The notes under the pieces were generated by a model. The model saw only the letters and a program-made list of their open reading frames with translations, was not told where the DNA came from and did no database searches. Shown in pieces: positions 36,150 to 46,505 of a stretch of 64,000 bases of DNA; within the stretch, counting starts at the first letter, position 1, and each line of letters starts with the position of its first letter. The stretch is taken from positions 3,894,763 through 3,958,762 of the forward strand of contig SSNP01000010.1 in assembly GCA_006937955.1 (NCBI GenBank), read 5' to 3'. The translations under genes were made by a program, and so were the position numbers. Source of the stretch: Pachypanchax playfairii (Eukaryota > Chordata > Actinopteri > Cyprinodontiformes > Aplocheilidae).

Positions 36150-36226
36150 CAGACCAGGTTTTGGAAACCTGGTGATTCCCCACCTGTTAGAAGGAGCCTT
36201 ACCTGTCACCTCAGAATGACAGGTGT
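36150..36226. promoter_or_regulatory. two adjacent inverted repeats with CACCTG-type E-boxes
   Basis: ACCAGGTTT/AAACCTGGT (36,153-36,161 and 36,165-36,173) is followed by CACCTG (36,181) and ACCTGTCA/TGACAGGT (36,201-36,208 and 36,217-36,224). CACCTG/CAGGTG are cores for ZEB and Snail repressors. Binding is inference. Confidence 0.4.
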
Positions 36227-37430
36227 TGTTATACTCACCCACATGAAGGTCTGTCTCTAAAACAATCAGTCATTTACTACCAACAGCTGATTAGAGACTT
36301 TTACCAGTGAAATACAATGTTTATACTAATTCCATTAAAATCCTTCTTCAGCTTCCCATATGTTGCTTTTTTCAGACTGTTTTGTTTACACCAGGTAAAC
36401 CTTAGACTGTTTGTTAAACATCAGCCCACGCACAGTCTACAACAAGCTCATAAACCTCAGCAGTGAGCCAGTTCAGCTGCTGACCAGAACGGAAAATTAT
36501 TCCAAATGAAAGCAGGAGGCAAAAGAAACAACAGGAAGCACGAAAAATGCAAAAGCTTTTTGGTTTGTTAACTTTGTTAGTTTGTTGCTTTTTTTTATTC
36601 CTGAGGAAATCCTTGTGACTGTTCATGGATGTTCACCTGTTCACCTGACACGTGAAAACTTTGCACATATGCAGAATTATCATTGAATTCTTATACGAAA
36701 GATTTTAGTAAATGTTTCACTGATATTACTGTGAAATGCATGTAAAAGCAGTATTCTAATCTTCTGTGATCCATGTGTCATCTGAATAAGTCTGGTCAAT
36801 GGTGCTATTTACTGGTTCAGGTCTTTGAGTAAATGTGCCTCATTTAGTTATTGAAAAGTATTAAATTACTGTGTAATTTCATCCCAAAAGACCATATTAT
36901 CTGTATGTTTCTGCAGCTGTTGCAACACAACAGCCTCAGTTGGCTGTAAGGTTTGTCTGATGGACAAGTAAATGAGAGGTTTGGACTCTTTAAGAAATTC
37001 TCCCAAAGAGTGCGTCTTAGTGAGATTATCACCTCCGAGGGTTGCTGCTTTTAAACAACCAGCCTTGTGTTCATTTAAAAAAAAAAGAAGCTCCTTCAGT
37101 CCTTCACTTTTGGAATTTGTCCTTCTCTGTCCTCTCACTGGGGGCACGTTATTGTTTTAGACTTTATTTATCACCATAAACCCACCATGGTGATCATAAA
37201 TCCATTGCTACCTGTTGTATGGCTGCATGTGCACACTGTTGCAGCTCAAGTCTTTTGGAAAATTCTGTTTCACCAACATCCAGCATCCTCAGTTCATCAG
37301 TATCCCAGTGTCTGAGACGTGCTCAGCAACCCAAAGCTCATGATCTTTTGTCCCTCCAAATCTGCCCATATTGTTGCAGCTCTGTGGGGGCCAAACAGCC
37401 TCCTTGTGCCAAACCAGACAGACGATCCCC

Positions 37431-37432
<2 letters not shown>
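36226..37432. other. non-coding spacer
   Basis: Mixed and AT-rich. Further CACCTG copies lie near 36,634 and 36,642. Open frames at 36,866-37,160 overlap on both strands and resemble no protein. Confidence 0.25.

Positions 37433-37478
<46 letters not shown>
37433..37478. repeat. (AC)23 microsatellite
   Basis: Pure AC run abutting the GGGGACC repeat. Confidence 0.97.
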
Positions 37479-37484
<6 letters not shown>

Positions 37485-37760
37485 TTTGTTATCCTTATGG
37501 GGACCGTCCATTGACTTCCATTGATTTTAGTAACTAGATTTATACCTAACCAAAACCCTTTTCCTAACCTTAACCATTACTGATCTATAACTAACCCTAA
37601 GACTAACTAAAACTCTATTCACACCATACCTATAAACCTAACCCCTAACCCTAAAAAAGGGAGTCCCCCTCATGGGGACCAGGCTTCGGTCCCCACAAGA
37701 ACCCTCGGACCCCCAGAAAGATAGTAAAAGTCAGGAAACTGGTCCCCAGGAGGTCAGAAA
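37485..37760. mobile_element. teleost GGGGACC/GGTCCCC interspersed repeat
   Basis: TGGGGACC at 37,498 and 37,673 and GGTCCCCA at 37,688 and 37,741 bound a CTAACC-rich interior (about 37,545-37,655). I recognise this arrangement, next to a CA repeat, from many teleost genomes. No coding capacity; superfamily not assigned. Confidence 0.7.
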
Positions 37761-38049
37761 AACAAGCCCCCCCACAGACACACACACAGACATGCCCACC
37801 ACTGTGTGGCATGATTCTTTTAAAAACAACTGAAAAACAAGGTTTTCTGAAAAATCTATTTTTATTTTATATAATTTTAAACTGATTAGTAGAAACATAT
37901 TGAATCTAAAATAAATACTTCTTTCAGGGATAAAATTGGTATTAAAGCCATAATAAAACATTTCTCTGGGATTTGCAACGCAACTCTTTATATTTTTTTT
38001 AAATCCTGACAAGAATAAAATCCTGAAATTGCTGCTTCCTTTACGTGCT

Positions 38050-38650
38050 GCCATTTTGCATTCCCATTGTGTTGCCACACACTGCATCAGAGACTTTGAC
38101 AGACATCTCTGAGCTTCAGCTGCAGATCAACACACTCACCTCCAAGTTTCCTTTTCCTCCAGTTTTCCCGCCGCATCTTGAAAGACGAAGAAGAAAAACG
38201 CCCTGAAAGCAGATCTTTGGAATGCAAAGTAAGGACATCAAATTAATTGTAAAGGGGAAAAACCCAAAAGGGATGTTGACGATGAACGCGGCCTGATAAA
38301 AAAGACAAAACAAGCCTCCCACTGTTTCCAAATGTGACATGAAACTCCAGCAAGTCGGATCAGAGGCAGCAAATAAAAGACAAGTCCGCTTTTTGTTTTT
38401 AAGAAAAGAAGAAAGCAAAATGCATCCTGCTAAGCATTCAGAAACAAAAAACATGGCGGACTGAAAAATCTCCCACGCCGGAGTCATTACGCCTGCAATT
38501 AGAAAGTCATTTGCATAAATGCTAATGAGTCAGAAATTCATGTCTGCGCTCGAGGGAAACGAGGGGATCTTTCCTCCTCTGCTCCTCTTTACATGTCTTC
38601 TCTGAAGAGGAAGGACTTTTCACACGGATGCTGAAGGCCTGAGGAGGCTT
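38050..38650. other. candidate conserved non-coding block with octamer
   Basis: Complex block with CAATTAG (38,496-38,502), octamer ATTTGCAT (38,509-38,516) and GCTAATGAG close together. The minus frame 38,116-38,487 has no domain likeness. 37,800-38,040 is AT-rich. Confidence 0.4.
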
Positions 38651-40850
38651 TTTTATTCTGAAATGTTAGATATATATTTAGGATTGAAAGGCGAGCGCAG
38701 GTATTTTTCAGTGCTTGATGAGTGAAATGAAAATGGACACGCTTCAATATCTTCTTTTATTGTGATTCATACTGTCACATGAAAACAATCTGATTTTGTT
38801 CAGGGTTTCAGGTGGGACAGATGAATGATTTCTAGAAGACAAGGGGATCCCGTCAAGTTCAGCAGCAGAACTCATCAGCACTCAGTTTCAGATCATTTAA
38901 ATCAGCATGATGCCATTTTAACTTTTTAACACAAACATCTCCTTTACATGAACCCCCCACCTCCTTCACCCCCACCCCCTTTCTGCCTGCAAGGGCTTCG
39001 TTGCTTCTAATTTGTGAAATAAATCGACGGTCCCCTATTTGCTAAATAATAATAATAATAGTAATAATAATAATTGGAAATGTTTTCAAGCTGAAAAAAA
39101 TAGTTTACTTTTAAACATTATTTTTGGATCACGTTTCAGGTGGTTTAGTGTTTGGATGCTTCCTTCCTTTCTTTAAGAACTTGGCTGAACCTTTGTGCGT
39201 CGCTTGAGGTTTATTATTGCAGGAATCTTTCAGGATTCTCTTCTTCTGTCAGCGATCAAAGATGTTTATGAAAACTTTACACTCGAAGCTACAAGTTTGT
39301 AGTTGGCTTTTATCTGACTTGTAATGCTTAACCAAAGTATTGGCAACGCTGTTTATTGATCATAAGCATATTGTTCATGCTTTCTAAATTGATGCACTAT
39401 TTACTGCCGCTTTAGTTGCCAGACAGTTATTTAATGGACTTATATGAGACAATACGAGCATTATGATCTTCATAAACATTTACAGGTGAATTAAACTGCT
39501 TTAAAACACGTGCATTATAAAGTGGAAACGAATTTTAATCGTGCTATGTGTGTTTGATGCGTTTATGCATATTTCTGCAAGAGGAAACTCCTGTTCAAAC
39601 CTCGGGAATGGGACGTTCCCGTTGGTGCAGCTGTGCAGCACTGGTGTCAGCGGGGGGTTTGGATATGGGGGGGTGCAGACGGTTACAGGCAGATCAACCT
39701 GCAGGTTGCAGTTTAAGGTCTTTTGTCTTTGTTCCTGAGATGATTCCTGATGATAAATAAACGTCTGTGGTGCGTTTGCATCGCTGACATGCGCAGTGAC
39801 GCTTCTCATGGTGAGATTAGGAAGAGTGTGGAGGAATGATCTGTGACGAAGAAAGTTAGTTTTCTTCTTTCTTTTTCAGCCTTTTCTAAAGTCGAACAAT
39901 TCAAAGTAAAGTTAATTTAAATAAAATAGTTTGTCCGTATGTGAATCTGCTAGATAATCTCTTTATAATAATAATTATCAATGGAGGAAATACAATTAAC
40001 CTAATCTGGATTTATGACCTGAAGAAAACTGAAGTTTGTAACTTATTACTCTCAGTTATGAGAAATAGTAATAATTTCCTTAAAACGTTTTTATTATTCC
40101 TATTTTTCGGGTTATAAATGATTAATGGTCTGAGACTAGGGACTGAACTCAAAACCTGTGAGATAACGCGTAAAATGACAGAACTAAAAGATCCGAGATC
40201 CCTTTAATTGTCTTAAAGTGAATGGCTTCATATTCAGAGAAACTCTTCAAATAAAATTAAATTCCTGAAACAACGATTTGGCTCTTACTTACAATCGGAG
40301 CCTGTCATGTTGAACCAGCTGTTTAAAATATCTGCAGTCACTCACATTTCAAACGAGCAGCTTCTCACCTGTTCCTGAGCTCCACACCAACAGCTGATCG
40401 ACTCACATTATTCCTCGTTTTCAGTGTTTCAGATTAAAACTCCAAAAACGTTTTTTTTTTCCAAAGGTGTCGCAGTTATTGAATATTAATCGCACCTCGA
40501 GCTCCTATACGAAACGTTTATGTTCCTTTTGACTGCATTTATTGTAACACGAAGAATAAACAAATAATTTTCAATAACAAATTAAACTAAATGATCCAAA
40601 AGTATCAAGTCTGAGCTCAATTCATTGTTATTTTCAAACATTCATTTAAATAAAAACACAAAGGAAATAATTTATCTTTGATTTAATTTTTGAAATATAA
40701 AATAAAAATATAAAAGCTTAGCCTATATATTTTATTTATATTTCCATAATTCTCGTTGCCTTTGTTTAAATTAAAAGCCTGAAAAAATTAAACAAAAACC
40801 TAAATTGTAAGAAAGATAAAAAAAATTTAATCAAGATCAATTATTCTTTT
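38650..40850. other. mostly AT-rich spacer
   Basis: Contains an AAT microsatellite (39,046-39,074) and a GC-richer patch at 39,590-39,720. No gene supported. Confidence 0.3.
39046..39074. repeat. AAT microsatellite
   Basis: About nine AAT units with one interruption. Confidence 0.9.
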
Positions 40851-40854
40851 TCAT

Positions 40855-41060
40855 AAATGGAACGTGTGTTTGTGTGTGCGCGCGGGTGTGTGTGGATTAT
40901 TGGCCCAGAGGAGAAGAAATACACACATGCACACGCAGGCTCTCAGGCAATTAGACACGCGCGCACGTACGCACGCACAAACGCATTTGCGTATTTGCAT
41001 GTTGTATCCCACGGTGGAAATTACAATGGAGAGCAATTAATATGCGCATAAATTAAAAAT
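40855..41060. other. candidate conserved block flanked by GT and CA tracts
   Basis: GT-rich tract with GCGCGC (40,868-40,895) and CA-rich tract with GCGCGCAC (40,920-40,985) are partly complementary. They are followed by TATTTGCATG and AGCAATTAATATGCGCATAAATTAAAAATG, dense in POU/homeodomain-type cores (about 40,992-41,060). Confidence 0.35.
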
Positions 41061-41096
41061 GAGAGGGGCTTCTGAATTCCTGGGACAGGCGGTCAT

Positions 41097-41385
41097 CCAA
41101 AGAGGAGGAGAGAGGAGAGAAAGGAGCCTCTGTTCACACGGGACAGCAGCAGCAGGAGAGAAGAGAAGAAGAGAGGGAGGAGAAAAGAGGAGAGGGAAGA
41201 TGGAAAGATGGAATAGGGGGAAAGAAAATGGAGATGATAGAGATCAGGGAGGGTTAGATATGGAGGAACTGGTGGAAATGATGGAGAGAGATGAAATATG
41301 AGGAGAACGAAGGGAGGCCAGAAATGGAGTACAGGACGAGGAAGCAAAAGATGGAGGCAAGAAAAAAAAGAAAAGAACAAATTAA
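41097..41385. repeat. long polypurine (A/G) tract
   Basis: Nearly 290 bases dominated by A and G, especially 41,155-41,240 and 41,335-41,380. Lys/Arg/Glu and complementary Leu/Ser/Phe frames are composition artefacts. Such tracts can form triplex DNA. Confidence 0.8.
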
Positions 41386-41389
41386 ATTT

Positions 41390-43570
41390 GATTCCACAAT
41401 GATTCTCAATGTGTTTTTATTATAATAACAACACCAAACTATTAGTCTTTCCATGAGATATGTGATATTAACCTGAAGGATGCCACTCTGATAGACAAAC
41501 AGTTCACTTTCATTTTTTTTTTGTATAATTTTACAGTTTAGATGAGTGAGTTCAGATCATGCACTTTCACACTGTAACTGGTGTGAAGGCTCTGTCCTCC
41601 TCTGCTGCCTGTCATTATGATTTCACATCTTTCACTTGGAAGGCCAGTAATTACACCACAATCCTTGTCACGCTCCAGAGCTGCGGAAACAGCAGCGCCA
41701 AGACAGAACTCAAGGCCTCTTCATTTTCTTTGATCTTTTTTAACCATCAACCCAAAATATGATTTATACATAAGAGATAGGGATTATTTTAGACATTCCT
41801 TTCAATAATCCCCAATTTGTGACTTTTTCAAACCATTTAAGAGAGAATTGGAAAATGGTTCCAGGACAGGATTAATTTTGGGGACATTTTAACAAATGGT
41901 GGAATATAAACGATTCAAAATATGTGATGCATCTAAACTAAAAGTTATTTTACATGATTTATTGTGTTTTTAAGCTTTAATATTGAGTATATCTTAAAAT
42001 GATCATGCTGTGCTGAACCATCTTAAGGTTTTTTATATAAATGACAACAAAATTGGAATTTGCTTTTATCAAACACTTCTTATGTTTTCCTTTCTGTGTT
42101 TCAGGTGAAAAAAAGCTGACAAACCTTTTTCACAAACAGTTTATCATGGTTTGAGTTCACTGTTGCTTCTAATAACTTTCTTAATAAAACCTCTTCTGAA
42201 CTGTTGAAGTGAAGCTTCTGAAGCACATTATCTTCAACCAATGTTCATCATTTTCACATTGAAGAATGTTCTCAGTTTTTCAAAAGAAAGCACCAAACTG
42301 TTTAAAACATTCAATAAAATAAAATAAAAAGCGTTCCAAAGAAGCCCCAAAATAATTAAAGTTTCAACCTACTGATCAAATAAAAACAAAGACAGCATGT
42401 TCTCGATGATAATTGAATTATAAAGCTAGTCATTCACATTTAAATTATTTTGCTGGACCCCTATCAAAAATCAGCATTTATCGTTTCAAAATAAAACAAA
42501 TAAGTGAAGTTTAACAATATTTTTCATATTTGAGTCACTTTTTTTATTGCTGTTGTAGAGAAATGAAACAAAGACATCATTATATAGACTGATGAAGGGT
42601 TTTCTCCAGTGAGCAGAGAACAGTAGGTATACACTGCCCCCTACAGGAATTTGTAGGTCACTGCCATTTCAGTCCATTTTTGGATCTATGGAGTAAAACC
42701 TGGATCCATGTTTCCATCTCGTGGCTGCTTTCTCTTACTGCACAACATGCAGTTGGAGCAGTGCAGTTCAGTTATGTTACATGGTCTAACCACCAGTTCC
42801 TCTCATTTCACCCCTTTAAAATATAAGTGTTGTTCTAAAACTTTCTGCAGGGCTCATGCTGAGTGTTGAGACATGCATCCACTGGACCATCAGCTCTCTG
42901 TGATGAAAGAATCATGCTCGCATTTTGCTACATTTCCGGCACTTGTAAAAACTTTTGAAATTTGCAGGGAAAGTATGCTGTTTAAACCTAAACTATGTTG
43001 TCAATGGGGGTTTATAGTAAAGTTCATCCAACGCCAGTTGTTCAAAATAATAACGTGGAAGGTAAAAATGTACTGAGGCTGTTTTTAACAGAGAAATGCG
43101 ATAAATACACATTTACCCTGATCTTTGTCATCTCTTTGATGCTGTGCAGCAGTGCTGAAGGTATATTCCCACGCTGAAGAAGAACTCCAGACGTGAACAC
43201 ATGAGCACTCAGGCCAGATGAATGTGTTCACATGGATCAAAAAGCAGCAGCAATAACACAAACAACATATTTGCCTTGAAGGCCTGTACAGTCTGTGCTC
43301 TTTACAACATTCTCTCTTCACGAAGCTTTAACGCAGACAAACAAAAAATCCCTAGAGATATTTTAATACTTCTTTTAAGTGAATAAACAGTCTGATTTAA
43401 CATGCTTGTCTTGGTTTTTGTTTTTTCTTGGATGTTCTGTTGCATATTTTCTCCCTGCTGGTGAGCTGGAACTTGCCTCATATTCAGGTGAATCAGATCA
43501 GATCCAATTCTCAAAATTTTGTGAAGTCAGTTGACATTTCTATTCGATTAATTTATGTTTTTTCTATCGT
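41390..43570. other. AT-rich spacer
   Basis: No transposon or gene recognised. It includes the CTCF-like core at 42,634 and a mixed stretch at 42,600-43,330 without coding signature. Confidence 0.3.
42634..42647 (-). promoter_or_regulatory. CTCF-core-like site
   Basis: The minus strand reads CCTGTAGGGGGCAG, 13 of 14 to CCASYAGRKGGCRS. Could instead be a repeat remnant. Confidence 0.3.
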
Positions 43571-43574
43571 TTGT

Positions 43575-43722
43575 TGAGTTTGTTTGTTTGTCTGTTAGCA
43601 ACATAACTCAAAAAGTTCTAAATGAATTTTGATGAAATTCTCAGGAAAGGTCAGAAATGGTCAACAGAAGATGTGAGTAGATTTTGGTGGGGATCTGGAT
43701 CACCGTCTGGATCTGAGAATGT
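43575..43722 (+). mobile_element. fragment of an interspersed repeat (AGCAACATAACTCAAAAAG family)
   Basis: The series GTCTGTTAGCAACATAACTC, AATTTTGATGAAATTCTCAG, GATTTTGGTGGGGATC and GGATCACCGTCTGGATC matches a repeat I have seen widely in fish genomes. No coding capacity. Class unknown to me. Confidence 0.55.
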
Positions 43723-44174
43723 CCACAATAAAATCAGCAAAATCAAGTTCAAAATTAAAGGAAGTGATTTTCATTTGGAGAATCTGGTTAAACAGACCTG
43801 CAGAGTTGTAAAACCTGAAATAAAAACAAAACCTTTCGTAATAGATTTAAATTATCTGAATTATGAGACTTAAACAAAAGCAATGATTTCTTACAAGAAT
43901 GACTTTTTCTTAAAATAATTTCTTTGTTAGAGCTGAGGAGCGGATTTTAGAAGAATACATCTTCAAATGTTCATCTTTAGTTAGCAGTCTAAATGTTTTC
44001 CTTTTACTCGGGATGCTAACAGTCAAAATGACAAAAGAGGATTAAAACTCTGACTTCAACCATTTTTAACATTTTATGTTGAGAAAGACAACTTTGTCAA
44101 ATAACTGCTCCAACACATCTTAAAATCATCTCATCATAGAATCCTTTAAAACCAATGCAACACTAGACTCACTT

Positions 44175-44395
44175 GGGTCACATCCTGGACATGTCTCCAG
44201 ACTCCAGTCCATCACAGGGACAACACAGACCTGATGTACACATACATTTACAACCGAGGTCAATTTATAATCACCAATTAACCCACTGTGTTTGGGGGGG
44301 GGCAGAAGCTAGAGCCATGCATAGAGAGAATATGAAAAGCTTCAGGAAACCTGATGTTGAGACGACTGCTAACCACCTGGATCATGCAACAGTCA
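44175..44395 (-). mobile_element. degraded teleost interspersed repeat, reverse orientation
   Basis: CATCCTGGACATGTCTCCAG, CAGTCCATCACAGGGACAAC, CAATTTATAATCACCAATTA, AGAGAATATGAAAAGCTTC and GCTAACCAC occur in the order expected for the reverse strand of a common teleost repeat. A forward copy of the same family lies at 46,345. Confidence 0.65.
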
Positions 44396-44579
44396 TGTAA
44401 AAATCCAAGTATTTCTGCAGAGCAACAGCAGCTGCATGTTGTTCTGTATCTGGTCCTGTCTGTTTGACCCCCACTTCAGATCTGAGCAGTATCAGGTCTC
44501 CAAACTAGCACATTTCTGATGTGAGCGCTTGTGTTTTCTCTGCAAAAAAAACCCAGCATGTTTGGATCAAACCTGCAGC

Positions 44580-44790
44580 ACAGAGCTCCTCCTAGGCCTC
44601 TCCGTTAATCTGATATGTGACTCTTCCCTCCTGATTTGCACACTCTAGCCCTAATTGAGGGTTGCAGGCAGAAGAGGTGCGGAGGCGTTTGTTGGATCTG
44701 TTGCCATGGACACTCAGTGTTGCTAGGCAGCTGGTGGGATGCTGAGGAAGTAGAGCAACGGGTCATTGTGGAGAGAGGGATGTGCACCCA
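44580..44790. other. candidate conserved block with X-box-like half-sites
   Basis: Contains GTTGCCATGG (44,700-44,709) followed by GTTGCTAGGCAGC, both RFX-type half-site arrangements, and CTAATTGAGG near 44,652. Confidence 0.3.
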
Positions 44791-46345
44791 CACACACAAA
44801 AGAAGAGGGACACAAAATTTGAGAAAAGACAAATCAGCAAATGATAAGAGATTAGACTAATTATCTTTAGTACATTTAAGTTTTGTGCAACTCAAAACTG
44901 CACCTCCAGAAATTTGCTAAAAAATAAGTTTTCCCTAAAACAACTGAAAAATCAATACAATGCATATTAAAAAACTAATTAACTAAAAAAAAAAAATCAA
45001 TTTGTCGTGGCTTTTTGTATCCAAATTTAAAAAGCTGCATTTTTGCTTTACTCAGACATTCGGGGAGTTTATGCTCACTGATTTAGATGCACATTGCAAA
45101 ATGTAAATAAAACAACAAATTTAGATGTAAAAAGGCAACAGTAAAATGACTGGAACTGATAGAAACAAAGTCAGTGTCTGTACAGAGATGATTCAAAATA
45201 AAAAAGCCTCAAAAACATAAAAAAAATGAGACATTTAAAAATAAATCATTGAAAAAAGTATTACAATCCAGACTTAAAGTTCAGATTATCTCTGGGTCAC
45301 ATGTCAAGGCATCAATGTATTTGTCAAAAAATTCATTCATTAGAAACATTTCAAAGTAAATTCATGTTTTTTTTAAACTTAAGATACTATGACCACCTTT
45401 TAGTTTCCATAGAGATCTATAATTCTTTTTATCTCCACAACAATGTTAATGAAGCATTTAGATTTATTATAAACAAGCCAAATGTTGCTTCAGTAGGTTG
45501 ACCCGGTGCTTCACTATAAAACCCTGAGGGTTTTGTATATTGTTCTGAATAATCCTGCAGGAGATGCAGATTCATGGACCATAATTTATAGCCATTCATC
45601 AACAACTGACTGGACATCCAAAATAAATCACCTGCTAGAACTACAGGAAAGGTAAATGTATATTAAATCATCTGAAAGCTCTAAATGTCTGAAATGTCAT
45701 GATATGACCTAAAAATTCTTTAGCCCATGTAACACTTTAGAAATGAAAACATTTGTTTTTCTGTTTTTATAAAGTGTTGTTTATGATTTGATTCACATTA
45801 AAATTAAGCTGCTGAATCTTCATATAATAGTGTAATAAATTCATAATGTATCTTGACTTCACTGTATCACAATGAAGAATATTTGCATTCTTCTTCATCC
45901 ATAATTACTGAATGTCCTCACAACCTGAAGTTAAACAGGGAATAGTTGTGAGTTTATTATTAAAGATGATAAAAAATATTATACTGAGTTCCTGATCATA
46001 TACAGTGTTTGTACTCTGTTTTAATTGGCAAACAGAACCCAGTGGCTTTAGAATAATGTGCACCCAAGTTCCTCTTTCATTTTTAAAGTTGTGTACAAGA
46101 AAAAATACAACATCATAATGTTAAAAACATATGAGGATAGTGTTTCTGTTTGGGAGAAAAAAAAAATCTCACCACTGATGTAAGTAAGTGTAGAAGGGAT
46201 AGTTTACAGCATGAGCATGAAAACACTTTGTGGTCGTAGTTTTTTTTCACACTTGGCAGGTGTGATTCTGTTATCAGTCATCTCATGAACAAAGCAGCTC
46301 AACTTCTTAGAAAACAAGTTTCAGTGACTGGAAGCTCACAGTCAG
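44790..46345. other. AT-rich spacer
   Basis: A short perfect inverted repeat, AAAACCCT-G-AGGGTTTT (45,518-45,534), is the only structured item. Confidence 0.3.
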
Positions 46346-46505
46346 GTCTGCAAGATGGTAAAATCATTAGTACTGTTACTTTACAGCAAGACAGTTCATA
46401 GTTGTAGGTTCAAGTCCCAGCTGGAGCCTTTCTGCATGGAGTTTGATTACTCATCCTATGCATGTTTGGTCATGGGATGAACTGGTATTCTGTCCAAAGA
46501 GTTAG
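46345..46505 (+). mobile_element. degraded teleost interspersed repeat, forward orientation
   Basis: TTACAGCAAGACAG, GGTTCAAGTCCCAGCTGGAG, CCTTTCTGCATGGAGTTTG and GGGATGAACTGGTATTCTGTCC match in order the common teleost repeat whose reverse copy is at 44,175. The middle is deleted. Confidence 0.65.

Noticed and set aside
37545..37660. Interstitial telomere or chromosome-end signal
   Set aside because: CTAACC units are degenerate and sit inside a common dispersed teleost repeat.
41059..41380. Charged open frame and its complement
   Set aside because: Produced by the polypurine tract.
46345..46505. tRNA gene (GGTTCAAGTCCC resembles a B box)
   Set aside because: No cloverleaf or A box can be formed; the segment matches a dispersed repeat.
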